A DNA stretch of 64,000 bases. Source: Lysinibacillus macroides (GTDB lineage Bacteria; Bacillota; Bacilli; Bacillales_A; Planococcaceae). Under the pieces are notes generated by a model, which did no database searches, was not told the DNA's origin, and worked only from the letters and a program-made list of their open reading frames with translations. The number at the start of each line of letters is the position of its first letter. Position 1 is the first letter of the stretch. Location of the stretch: contig NZ_LGCI01000005.1 of NCBI RefSeq assembly GCF_001281525.1, positions 499,950 to 563,949 of the forward strand, written 5' to 3'. Position numbers and translations under genes: made by a program. Shown here in pieces: positions 38,658 to 47,059 of the stretch.

Positions 38658-38780
38658 AATTCAGAATACAATTGGAGCAATTTTATAAACGCCTACATTA
38701 TTTCTTCAGAGGTTTTGAGTGCAAGGGAGCGAGCTTTGGATTTTGCACATAAAGGGACATTGGAAAAATTAAAGCAGTAG
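38658..38780 (+). pseudogene. 3' remnant of an unidentified gene
   Basis: 40 codons without a start codon, reading FINAYIISSEVLSARER and ending HKGTLEKLKQ. The composition is protein-like and the stop lies within a hairpin. It could be the tail of a gene lost before or at the IS4 insertion. The sequence left of the IS does not supply an obvious 5' part. Confidence 0.35.
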
Positions 38781-38801
38781 CGTCTAATTACACTACTGCT
38801 T
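38764..38801 (-). terminator. Terminator of comX-comP
   Basis: On the minus strand AAGCAGTAG pairs with CTACTGCTT (38793-38801 with 38772-38780), followed by TAATTTTT. Confidence 0.75.
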
Positions 38802-38812
38802 AAGAACTGGTC

Positions 38813-38850
38813 GCCCCCTTATAGATTCAGTATTGAATCTATAAGGGGGC
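38813..38850. repeat. 17-bp perfect inverted repeat downstream of comP
   Basis: 38813-38829 and 38834-38850 are perfectly complementary around a GTAT loop; the outer arms are GCCCCCTTATAG and CTATAAGGGGGC. There is no T run on either side, so it is not a standard terminator. It may block exonucleases or mark an old insertion. Confidence 0.6.
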
Positions 38851-38870
38851 ATAACAATTAATTTTGAGCA

Positions 38871-41141
38871 TTAAACTTCATTTACTTGAATACGAATAGT
38901 CATCCCTTCACCAACTTTCGAATCTAGTGTGAATTTTCCATTAAAAGCTTGAACGCGCTCCTGCATACCACGAATACCCATCGAATCAGTACGTATAAGA
39001 TCATCCACGTTATAGCCTACACCATCATCTGTATAAAGAATTTCAAAGCCTTTCTCTGTGCTTAGTAACTGCACATCCACTGTATCAGCATACGCATGTT
39101 TGAGCGCATTGTTTAATAGCTCCTGGAACAGTCGATAAATCATTAAATTTAAACGTTCATCCTCTAAATAAAGACGGTCTGTCGTATAAATTAACATAAA
39201 ATCCACACGTTTATGAATTTTTTGAATCAGCTTTTCTAGTGCTGCATTTAATCCCAATGTATCCAATAATGGCGGCTTTAAACTCTCGCAATACTCTCTT
39301 AAATCATTTAAGGAAATCACCATCTGTTCATGCACCTTTTCAAGCTGTGACGGGATCATTTCTACGTCCTTCCAATGTACTAGCGCATCCATTTCTCTAG
39401 CGATATGAAGCTGTTCCTGTAAAATCGTATCATGCAGTTCTTGGGCCAATTGATATTTTTCTTCCTCAAAACGTAGCCATAGTAATTTATTGAGCCATGA
39501 TAATTCTTGATTACCAGATGCTTTCTTATGCTTGAGCTGCTGTAAAAGCTCCTCGATCATTTTGGTATTTTCAATAAAATTATTTAAGTATAACAGTAAT
39601 AATTCAAGCCAGAGCAATTCCTCATCTTTCAGGTAAATGGCTTGACGATGGTCGATGACAAGAATTCGTTTAAAGCGAGCATCCTGATGAATAAAGGCTA
39701 GGTAAAAATAATCTGTTTTTTGAATATCCCCTAAGCTTAATCGTTCCAGCAATGCCTCATCAATGTGCTCCATATATTCCTTGGATGGATTGTTCAAGAT
39801 AACCTGATGAGTGTGAAAATCGTAGGTAAGCACAGAAACATGTTCTACCTCAAGCTGTAGCGCCACTTCCTGAGCAAATCGTGCCAACAAATCTTCAATT
39901 TTCACCACTCTACCAATACTATCGATAGTAGTATGCAGATGATGAATATAGTCATCTTTGGTCGAGAATAGAATCTTGCGCTTATGATAATCCAGCCGCT
40001 CCTTTATATAAAACAGTGCCATTAACGAAAGAAAGGTAAAAAGGAAAATCTCTGTGAGGCGGGCCAACGATAGGCCCGTTAAAAAATAAAGCCCTAGTAA
40101 TAGCCAAAGGGCAAAGATAAAGGAAAAATAAGAATAATAGCGTAACCTCGAAATATAATACTCCATATCAAAGATCCGTTCAGTAAGCTGTGTGAAAATA
40201 AAGCTAAAAGGGATGAACATTAGGAATATTGAACATATATCGGCTGACAATAAAAAATTATGGAAAAAAATTTTTGGTAACGCATAAAGAAAAAGGAATG
40301 GTATAAAAGGGATAATAATACTACCTAACAATATTTTTAATTGTGGTACTTTGTATTTAATATAACTAATCACCATTATACTCAGAATAATTACGAGTAA
40401 TAAGAAAAATAAACCTAAAATAATATTAGATACTGCATAATGTATACTATTGGCAATAATACCAAAAATACTCAAACCTATTACAATTAGCGGAAGTACA
40501 TAAAAGATTTTAATGTTTTTTATAAATAACCATCTAGTATTCAAAAAGTCAAAGTATTCTTTTAAAAAATGTAATAAAAGCACTAGGCAAAGTAGCATAC
40601 TACCGCGATTTACTATAATTCCAAAGATATTTAATACTCCTGAAGCGCCAATACTTAAGTAGGCTAGAGAAACAGTTAAAATAAATAATATTAATAAATT
40701 AATTAAAATGGTATTTTTAGGTTTTAAATATAAGTATATAGAAATTATTAATGATAATAAGTAAAAAATTGTTGGGACAAGAAAAACAGAATAAAACAGT
40801 TGGATGATATCAAAGGATTTAATATTTATGTTGATTGAATTGCCATCAGACTTCATTAAAGTCAATTCATTTGCAGTACGAATCACTAAATCATACTTAA
40901 TAGTAGCAATTTCATCTACATTTTTCCCATTTATATTTAATACGATATCTCCAGGTGATATTTGATGTTTTACTGCCCACTCTTTATAATAGGGATTCGT
41001 TATTATCCAAGCGCCATTTTCTTCTTTAACTTCTATATTAATAAAAGGCTTACTATAAATGATAAATAATAGATATAGCCCTATTATTAAATATACACTT
41101 ATAGTAAGCCAAAACCATTTATTAGTTGATTTTAATTCCAC
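38871..41141 (-). CDS. comP: ComP-type sensor histidine kinase
   Basis: A 756-residue membrane kinase matching B. subtilis ComP (769 residues), the receptor for the ComX pheromone. Layout: N-terminal membrane helix, an extracellular PDZ-like segment with ISPGDIVLNINGKN, several more membrane helices (about residues 110-390) ending in RLRYYSYFSF, a GAF-like linker, HisKA_3 with the phospho-accepting H570 in AQELHDTILQ, and an HATPase domain with LFQELLNNALKHA and TDDGVGY. The start is GTG, overlapping the comX stop by 10 bp. The usual downstream response regulator comA is absent; a terminator follows instead. Confidence 0.9.
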   Translation of the reverse strand: MELKSTNKWFWLTISVYLIIGLYLLFIIYSKPFINIEVKEENGAWIITNPYYKEWAVKHQISPGDIVLNINGKNVDEIATIKYDLVIRTANELTLMKSDGNSININIKSFDIIQLFYSVFLVPTIFYLLSLIISIYLYLKPKNTILINLLILFILTVSLAYLSIGASGVLNIFGIIVNRGSMLLCLVLLLHFLKEYFDFLNTRWLFIKNIKIFYVLPLIVIGLSIFGIIANSIHYAVSNIILGLFFLLLVIILSIMVISYIKYKVPQLKILLGSIIIPFIPFLFLYALPKIFFHNFLLSADICSIFLMFIPFSFIFTQLTERIFDMEYYISRLRYYSYFSFIFALWLLLGLYFLTGLSLARLTEIFLFTFLSLMALFYIKERLDYHKRKILFSTKDDYIHHLHTTIDSIGRVVKIEDLLARFAQEVALQLEVEHVSVLTYDFHTHQVILNNPSKEYMEHIDEALLERLSLGDIQKTDYFYLAFIHQDARFKRILVIDHRQAIYLKDEELLWLELLLLYLNNFIENTKMIEELLQQLKHKKASGNQELSWLNKLLWLRFEEEKYQLAQELHDTILQEQLHIAREMDALVHWKDVEMIPSQLEKVHEQMVISLNDLREYCESLKPPLLDTLGLNAALEKLIQKIHKRVDFMLIYTTDRLYLEDERLNLMIYRLFQELLNNALKHAYADTVDVQLLSTEKGFEILYTDDGVGYNVDDLIRTDSMGIRGMQERVQAFNGKFTLDSKVGEGMTIRIQVNEV

Positions 41142-41290
41142 AAACGATTGTCAACGCCTAAATCTTCATTAAACGAATCCAAAATTGCCTTTTGCTCTAG
41201 TGCTGTCAAACCAATTAGAGAAGCCTTTTTTTCTTTTAACAATGTCACTAATGCTGGATTTTGCTCTAAATATTGAATCATGTTAATCAT
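41132..41290 (-). CDS. comX: ComX pheromone precursor
   Basis: A 52-codon gene directly upstream of comP. The peptide starts MINMIQYLEQNPALV, has KKASLIGL where B. subtilis ComX has KEACLIGF, and ends DNRLWN. The Trp next to the C-terminus is the residue that ComQ prenylates in ComX. GGGGAG lies 7 bases before the ATG. The stop overlaps the comP start by 10 bases, as in comQXPA loci. A good promoter lies at 41390-41417. Mature ComX is cut from the C-terminal end and exported. No comQ is present upstream; the next 370 bp have no gene. Identity rests on position, length and these motifs. Confidence 0.85.
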   Translation of the reverse strand: MINMIQYLEQNPALVTLLKEKKASLIGLTALEQKAILDSFNEDLGVDNRLWN

Positions 41291-41389
41291 AAAATCTCCC
41301 CATTCTTCTAGTTTTTTATAGTCACAACTATTAGCTACTAAATCTCTAAAACAAAGGAATTATTAACCATATTTGAAACTATATTTTTA

Positions 41390-41417
41390 TTATACTATCT
41401 ATTCCCAATAATTCAAC
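41390..41417 (-). promoter_or_regulatory. Promoter of comX-comP
   Basis: On the minus strand TTGAAT (41417-41412), a 16-bp spacer, and a perfect TATAAT (41395-41390). The leader would be about 95 nt. Confidence 0.7.
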
Positions 41418-41546
41418 ATTATTTTCTGTAAATTCCAAAAAACTCCAAAATTCACTATATTTCTTCTTATATATTTTTCATTTTAAAGAACTATTTTATT
41501 TTTAAGAGAACTTTAATATTTTTTAATATAATGAGAAAATTGAAGT

Positions 41547-41600
41547 AAAAAGCAGCTATTTTTTGTGTTTATTTAAAAAATAGCTGCTTTTTAATTTTTT
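41547..41600 (+). terminator. Terminator/attenuator hairpin before the hydrolase cluster
   Basis: AAAAAGCAGCTATTTTTT pairs perfectly with AAAAAATAGCTGCTTTTT, followed by T-rich sequence. It lies only about 10 bases after the likely start point of the TATAAT at 41527-41532, so it could stop transcription of the cluster unless overcome. It may also work for the minus strand. Confidence 0.7.
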
Positions 41601-41664
41601 GCATTTTTAAAAATAATCAGAATTATGTATATTTTTGTTGTAATGAAATGAAGGAGGAATGAAC

Positions 41665-42519
41665 ATGCAAAGTACTGGGAAAGTGAGAATTCCTGAGGGA
41701 AAGAAAGTCGCAGTAAACATTGGTGTAGATTTTGATGCAGCATCTGTATGGTATGGCACGTTTGGTCAAACATCTCCAGCCTATTTAGCAAGAGGAGAGT
41801 TTGGAGCTGAGGTCGGTGTGCCAAGGTTACTAAATTTATTTGAGAAATATAATATTACCACAACATTTTGTATTCCAGGACATACGGTAGATACACACAC
41901 AAAGACAGTTAAAGACATTATTAGAGCTGGACACGAAATATGTCATCACGGCTATGCCCATGAAAATCCAACAGATATGAGCTATGAGCAAGAGGAATCC
42001 ATTATGTTAAAGGGTTTAGAGGCTTTAAAACGAGTTGGGGTTGAGCCAGTGGGTTATCGTTCCCCAGCATGGGATTATAGTCCAAATACATTAAAGCTAT
42101 TAGAAAAATATAATTTTAAATATGATAGTAGTTTAATGGGGAATGATTTACATCCATATCGACCAAGAGAAGTAAATGTCGATTTTGACAATGGCAACAC
42201 GTTTGGCGCTCCAAGTCACATTATTGAAATTCCCGTTTCATGGTATTTAGATGATTTCCCAACCCAAGAATATGTGATTGGAGGGGGAGAGGGCCTTCGC
42301 TCAAACGTAGAAGTATATGAGCGCTGGAAATCTATTTTCGATTATGCAGTCGAGCATGAAAAGGGGGCCTGCTATATTTTAACTGTTCATCCTCAAACAA
42401 TAGGACGAGCACATAATATTCAAATGCTGGAAAGGCTAATTCGATATATGGAAGAGAAGGGAGCTTGGTTTACAACGCTTGAAAATATTTGCTCAGCATA
42501 CGAGGAAAGCGCAAATTAA
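41665..42519 (+). CDS. PgdA/imidase-type polysaccharide-deacetylase-fold hydrolase
   Basis: A 284-residue NodB-homology protein. It matches the Helicobacter PgdA / cyclic-imidase / PuuE-allantoinase branch rather than typical secreted chitin deacetylases: no signal peptide, VNIGVDFDAASVWYG at the N-terminus, FCIPGHTVDTH, CHHGYAHENP, GYRSPAWDYSPNT, SWYLDDFP and ILTVHPQTIGRAHN. Members of this branch include peptidoglycan deacetylase, a bacterial cyclic imide hydrolase and cofactor-free allantoinase. Being cytosolic and next to an importer and an amidase favours a ring-opening amide/imide hydrolase (inference). ATG 41665 has AAGGAGG at a spacing of 7; the ATG at 41659 is too close. Confidence 0.82.
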   Translation: MQSTGKVRIPEGKKVAVNIGVDFDAASVWYGTFGQTSPAYLARGEFGAEVGVPRLLNLFEKYNITTTFCIPGHTVDTHTKTVKDIIRAGHEICHHGYAHENPTDMSYEQEESIMLKGLEALKRVGVEPVGYRSPAWDYSPNTLKLLEKYNFKYDSSLMGNDLHPYRPREVNVDFDNGNTFGAPSHIIEIPVSWYLDDFPTQEYVIGGGEGLRSNVEVYERWKSIFDYAVEHEKGACYILTVHPQTIGRAHNIQMLERLIRYMEEKGAWFTTLENICSAYEESAN

Positions 42520-42550
42520 ATGATCGGACAAAAAAGGAGGAAATATATCC

Positions 42551-43411
42551 ATGCAAGTAAAGGTTTCGAATGTACAATTTAAATTTGAAAGCTATTCATC
42601 CTTTGAGGATTTTGCTAATACAATCCACCGTATTTTTAAAGATATTCCTTTAGATAGTGATTATGTTTTATTCCCAGAGCTCGTAACGATTGGCTTACTC
42701 ACAACTTATAACGATTATCACACATTCACAAGTCAAGATAATCGTAAGCTTACTAATTTTTTAAATGATTATATTGAGCTATTCAATACGTTATCTAAAG
42801 CTAGAAAACAAATTATTATTGCTGGCTCTACGCTTGAGCAGGAAGGACCCCATACTTATAATACAGCCTATATTTTTGATGGAAAAGGGAATTATGCTAA
42901 GCATAGAAAAACACATATTTTCCCAGCAGAATCCGATTGGGATACAAAAGAAGGAGATACCCTTGAAACATTTGATATTGGGCCAGTAAGAATTGGTGTA
43001 GCTATTTGCTATGAAATTGAAATACCTGAAATAGCAACAATTTATAGTAGACAAGGAGCGGACATTATTTTCTGTCCTTCCTATACATTTACTGAGCATG
43101 GTTTTTGGCGAGTTCGTCATTGTGCTGAAGCAAGATGTATTGAAAATCAGCTATACGTTATTCATTCCCCTATTATCGGAGAAGTGGATGGCGTCATCGA
43201 AACGGGCTTTGGCAATTCTGCTAATTTATCGCCCTGTGAGCTTCCATGGACACCTAACGGAATAATGGAAGAATGTACTACAAGCGATTTTGAGGTTATT
43301 ACCTCTATACTAGAAATAGATGCGTTATATGACAAAAGAAAAAGTGGTGTCGCTACTACTTTCCATGATAGAAAACGAAGAAATGATATATATCAAAAAT
43401 ATAATAAGTAA
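42551..43411 (+). CDS. Carbon-nitrogen hydrolase (nitrilase superfamily amidase)
   Basis: A 286-residue amidase of the nitrilase superfamily. The Glu-Lys-Cys triad is visible: E43 in LFPELVTIG, K120 in KHRKTHIFP and C153 in GVAICYEIEIPE. It hydrolyses a non-peptide C-N bond, in the cytosol. AAAAAAGGAGG precedes the ATG. It follows the PgdA/imidase-type gene by 31 bp. An imidase that opens a ring and an amidase that cleaves the resulting half-amide is a known two-step route for cyclic imides, which is why I pair them; the substrate is not proven. Confidence 0.9.
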   Translation: MQVKVSNVQFKFESYSSFEDFANTIHRIFKDIPLDSDYVLFPELVTIGLLTTYNDYHTFTSQDNRKLTNFLNDYIELFNTLSKARKQIIIAGSTLEQEGPHTYNTAYIFDGKGNYAKHRKTHIFPAESDWDTKEGDTLETFDIGPVRIGVAICYEIEIPEIATIYSRQGADIIFCPSYTFTEHGFWRVRHCAEARCIENQLYVIHSPIIGEVDGVIETGFGNSANLSPCELPWTPNGIMEECTTSDFEVITSILEIDALYDKRKSGVATTFHDRKRRNDIYQKYNK

Positions 43412-43422
43412 GAGGTGTTTTT

Positions 43423-44436
43423 ATGAAGAAATGGTTAACAGTTTGTTTATTCGTTTTTACGATCATTTTGGCAGCATGTAGTAGTACGGATGATTCAGGC
43501 AGCTCGGATGATAAGCAATCCTCTGATGATCAGAAAACGATTGCCTTTTTCTCTGCAGGAGCTAGTAATAATTATTTACAAACAGGCATTAAAGAGGCTG
43601 AAAAGGTCGCAAAGGAATACGGCTGGAAAATTGAAATATTTGATGGCGGCTTTGATCCACTTAACCAGCTTAACCAGCTTCAGAATGCTGTAGCACAAAA
43701 TAAGTTTGATGCCTTTTTAATTGAAGCGGTGGATGGCAATCAGCTATGTGATATGGTTCAAAGCTCAGTTCTCCCAGCAAATATTGCTGTTTCAGCCATC
43801 AATATTGAATTGTGCGGAGCAGTGGATGATGCTGCTGAGGGAACACTTACGTTTGTCGGTGGACAAGGTGTGAATGTCTATCAGGATATTTACAAGGATA
43901 TTGTCGCAAACAATCCAGATGGTGGGAAAATTGCTATTATTGGTGGTCCATCCACTGGTACACCCTATTTAAATAATATAAAGGGCATGGAGCTTGAAAT
44001 AGCTAATAATGATAAATGGGAAATCATTGGCCCATATTCAACAGATTACACGGCAAATCAAGCGTTCCAAATAACACAAAACGCATTGCAGGCACATCCT
44101 GACTTGAAGGTTATCTTTTCAAACTATTCAGGTATGTCAGCAGGGGTTGTAGAGGCTGTGAATGCTGCAGGTAAAAAAGGAAAAGTGAAAATTTATGATT
44201 TTGGCGGAGATGAGTGGTCCTTTGAAGCCGTCAGAAATGGTGATATTGAACAAACCGTTATTATGCTTCCAAAAGAAGAGGTACAAAGAGGAATGGAAGC
44301 GATTAAAAATCATTTTGAAGGGAAAGATTATCAATCATTCTATGATTTAACGCAAGAGGAAATCTTACCAGGCACACCTTATGTAAATAAAAATAATATC
44401 GCAGATTTTGAAACAAAAGGGTTACCCGAATATTAG
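43423..44436 (+). CDS. ABC transporter substrate-binding lipoprotein (RbsB-like)
   Basis: A 337-residue extracellular binding protein of the Peripla_BP_4 (sugar-binding) type. The signal peptide ends in a lipobox LAAC with C19 as the lipidation site, followed by a Ser/Asp-rich linker (residues 20-36). The mature fold begins KTIAFFSAGASNNYLQTGI and shows the two-lobe pattern with PDGGKIAIIGGPSTGTPY and GKVKIYDFGGDEWS. It is the first of three importer genes. Ligands of this family are sugars, but also autoinducer-2 and nucleosides; the context hints at a nitrogen-containing solute. Confidence 0.9.
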   Translation: MKKWLTVCLFVFTIILAACSSTDDSGSSDDKQSSDDQKTIAFFSAGASNNYLQTGIKEAEKVAKEYGWKIEIFDGGFDPLNQLNQLQNAVAQNKFDAFLIEAVDGNQLCDMVQSSVLPANIAVSAINIELCGAVDDAAEGTLTFVGGQGVNVYQDIYKDIVANNPDGGKIAIIGGPSTGTPYLNNIKGMELEIANNDKWEIIGPYSTDYTANQAFQITQNALQAHPDLKVIFSNYSGMSAGVVEAVNAAGKKGKVKIYDFGGDEWSFEAVRNGDIEQTVIMLPKEEVQRGMEAIKNHFEGKDYQSFYDLTQEEILPGTPYVNKNNIADFETKGLPEY

Positions 44437-44523
44437 ATGGAAGTCATTGTAAAAATATAGGCAAGTTCACGGGACCTTTTCAATCATCTTGTGTGCTTGC
44501 TCTATCAGAAGGGGAGTGATTCT

Positions 44524-46050
44524 ATGACAAAGGCAACACCCATTATCAACATCACTAATCTAACAAAAAAATATGGTGAATTTTTTGCTAATCAGAGTAT
44601 TAATATTACAATATCAAAAGGCCATTGCCACGCTTTTATTGGGCAAAATGGCTCAGGCAAATCAACGCTTATTGGCATGCTTTCAGGCAGAATTAAGCCT
44701 ACAGAAGGTAATATTTTTATTGATCAAAATGAATTACATTATGGCGATCCTCATAGTTCGAGAGAGGCTGGCATTGCTACAATATTTCAGGAATTAACCA
44801 TCATACCGAACATGACTGCCTTAGATAATGTATTTCTTGGCTTTAAGGAAGGTAAGTCTATTTTGGTCAATCGGAAAAAACGGTTAGAACGATTTTATGA
44901 ATTGAGCAAACTTCTAAATACCCGTATTTCACCAAATTCTTATGCCATTGATTTATCTGTAGCCGATCAGCAGATTCTTGAAATTATGAGATGTTTAAAT
45001 TTAGATTCCAAAATATTAATTTTGGATGAGCCTACTTCTTCTTTAGCACAGAATGAGAGAGAGGCTTTATTAGAGGCTTTAATGGAATTGAAAAAAAGAG
45101 GCATCACCATCCTTTATGTTAGTCATCATCTGGATGAAATCATGAAAATCTGTGATTCATTTACGGTATTAAAGAATGGTGTAGTGACAGAGCATAGCAG
45201 CATAGAGGGATGGACAAAGCAAAAAATTGTGCATGCCATGCTTGGTGAGGAAATTGACAGTGATTTTAAAGAAATTTTAATGCAGGAGTATCCTCATCAA
45301 ATTCCTTCAGAGGAGATTATATTAGAGGTTGAAAATTTGGAGAGCTTCCACTTTTTAAAAAATATATCCTTTACATTAAAGCGGGGAGAAATTTTAGGCT
45401 TGGGTGGCTTGGTGGGCTCAGGCAGAAGTGCAATTGCCAACACGCTTTATGGGCTAGGAGAAAATTGTAGAGGAACACTTAAAATACAAGGACAGTGCAT
45501 TAAAATCCCTTCTACACCAAGACAAGCAATTGACAATGGAATTGTATTAGCTCCAGAGGATCGGAAAAAAACAGGTCTTCATTTAGGCTTTGAAGTACAT
45601 GAAAATATTAATCTAATTGATTTAAAACGTATTGGTTCCTACGGCTTTTTATCTACTAAAAAATCAAAAAAGCTTGCACAACAATATATACAGGAATTTA
45701 AGCTCACACGACCGATTAACTCTATTGTTAAAAATTTATCGGGTGGCAATCAGCAGAAGGTTTTATTGTCGAAGGTTACAAGTGTTCATCCTAAGGTTTT
45801 AATAGTTGATGAACCTACTAGAGGGATTGATGTTGGCGTTAAATTAGATGTATTACGTAAATTAAAGGAGTTAGCGATGCAAGGTATGAGTATCATTATT
45901 ATTTCCTCTGAGCTAGAAGAGGTTGTTGCTGTTAGCAATCGTGTACTTGTTATTTCTAAAGGAGAAATTGTTAGTGAATTAAAGGGCAAGGACATTCGTG
46001 TCAATAAAATCGTTGAAGCAACATTCTTGGAAGGGAGTCACCAAACATGA
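44524..46050 (+). CDS. ABC transporter ATPase (RbsA/MglA type, two ABC domains)
   Basis: A 508-residue protein with two fused nucleotide-binding domains. Domain 1 has Walker A GQNGSGKST, a Q-loop in ATIFQELTIIPNM and Walker B ILDEPTSSL. Domain 2 has the degenerate P-loop GLVGSGRSA typical of the second half, the signature LSGGNQQKVLLSK and VDEPTRGIDVG. It energises the permease encoded directly after it, with an ATGA overlap. ATG 44524 is preferred, with GAAGGGGAG upstream; an in-frame ATG at 44491 lacks a site. Confidence 0.93.
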   Translation: MTKATPIINITNLTKKYGEFFANQSINITISKGHCHAFIGQNGSGKSTLIGMLSGRIKPTEGNIFIDQNELHYGDPHSSREAGIATIFQELTIIPNMTALDNVFLGFKEGKSILVNRKKRLERFYELSKLLNTRISPNSYAIDLSVADQQILEIMRCLNLDSKILILDEPTSSLAQNEREALLEALMELKKRGITILYVSHHLDEIMKICDSFTVLKNGVVTEHSSIEGWTKQKIVHAMLGEEIDSDFKEILMQEYPHQIPSEEIILEVENLESFHFLKNISFTLKRGEILGLGGLVGSGRSAIANTLYGLGENCRGTLKIQGQCIKIPSTPRQAIDNGIVLAPEDRKKTGLHLGFEVHENINLIDLKRIGSYGFLSTKKSKKLAQQYIQEFKLTRPINSIVKNLSGGNQQKVLLSKVTSVHPKVLIVDEPTRGIDVGVKLDVLRKLKELAMQGMSIIIISSELEEVVAVSNRVLVISKGEIVSELKGKDIRVNKIVEATFLEGSHQT

Positions 46051-47045
46051 TGAACAAACTATCTGAAGAGCAGAATTTGACTTCTTCCAGAAATAGAAGT
46101 CTGAATTTTGTTAATATTAAAAATTTTGGGTTTAGGTATGGCGTAATTTTCGCATTTGTTGTGCTAATTATTATTTCATCGATTGTTTACAATGGGTTTT
46201 TAAATCCCACTAATATATTAAATATGCTAAGTCAATTAGCCATTATTGGCATCATGGCTGCTGGAATGACCTATGTGATGATCACTGGCGGCTTAGATAT
46301 GTCCATTGGAGGATTATACGCTGCAACGGCTGTTGTCGCTGCAAGCTTAGTTGATAGCACGTCTATTTTTGTAGCTGTACTAGTCGGTTTATCAGTTGGT
46401 CTTATTGCAGGCTTGTTAAATGGTGTGTTAATTACTTATTTGAAAGTACCTCCCTTTGTAGCAACACTGGGAACAGGCTCTATTTTCACTGGCTTTGCAT
46501 TAGTATATTCGAAGGCACAGCCATTTTTTGTGAAGGACCCAGCCTATAAGTTTTTCGGTTCGCATTATATTGGACCAATTCCCGTTTCAGTTATTATTCT
46601 AGCTGTTATTTTTATTACACTAGGGACCATTCTCTCTTACACGCTATATGGCAAGGCACTATATGCTGTAGGAGGTAACAATGAGGCTAGTAGATTAGCA
46701 GGATTGAAGACCAATCGACTAATCATCAGCACCTATATCATCTGTGGTCTATGTGCATCTATGAGCGGTATTATTTTATCTTCTCGACTTGCACAGGGGC
46801 AGGCAAATATAGGGGAATCAATTGTTTTGGATGTAATAGCTGCTGTCGTTATTGGCGGTACCTCCCTTTCAGGTGGGCAGGGGGCAATTTGGCGAACATT
46901 TATTGGTGGAAGTATTCTAATCATGATTTCAAATGTTTTTGATAGTCTATCCATCAGTACTTATTGGCAATCAATTTTTAAAGGTGCCATTATTATTGTT
47001 GCTGTTATGATTGATTTTTATGGTCGCTCGAAAATTCAGAAATAG
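46047..47045 (+). CDS. ABC transporter permease (RbsC type)
   Basis: A 332-residue membrane protein with about 8-10 helices of the BPD_transp_2 family. It has the EAA-like cytoplasmic motif region GGNNEASRLAGLKTNRL and the conserved VIGGTSLSGGQGAIWRTFIGG. The start overlaps the ATPase stop (ATGA). Together with the lipoprotein and the ATPase it makes a complete importer. Confidence 0.92.
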   Translation: MMNKLSEEQNLTSSRNRSLNFVNIKNFGFRYGVIFAFVVLIIISSIVYNGFLNPTNILNMLSQLAIIGIMAAGMTYVMITGGLDMSIGGLYAATAVVAASLVDSTSIFVAVLVGLSVGLIAGLLNGVLITYLKVPPFVATLGTGSIFTGFALVYSKAQPFFVKDPAYKFFGSHYIGPIPVSVIILAVIFITLGTILSYTLYGKALYAVGGNNEASRLAGLKTNRLIISTYIICGLCASMSGIILSSRLAQGQANIGESIVLDVIAAVVIGGTSLSGGQGAIWRTFIGGSILIMISNVFDSLSISTYWQSIFKGAIIIVAVMIDFYGRSKIQK

Positions 47046-47059
47046 AGAGGATGAATAAA

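Larger units (their letters stand above)
41291..41664. other. Divergent intergenic region comX / hydrolase cluster
   Basis: About 370 bp, very AT-rich. It holds the comX promoter on the minus strand (41390-41417), a TATAAT (41527-41532) on the plus strand with a poor -35, and a strong hairpin (41547-41593). No comQ-like frame is present. Confidence 0.6.

Noticed and set aside
41291..41664. Search for comQ upstream of comX
   Set aside because: No frame of useful length and no aspartate-rich prenyltransferase motif on either strand.
41665..42519. Calling this gene a secreted peptidoglycan deacetylase
   Set aside because: No signal peptide or membrane anchor, and its operon is catabolic; the imidase/allantoinase side of the family fits better.
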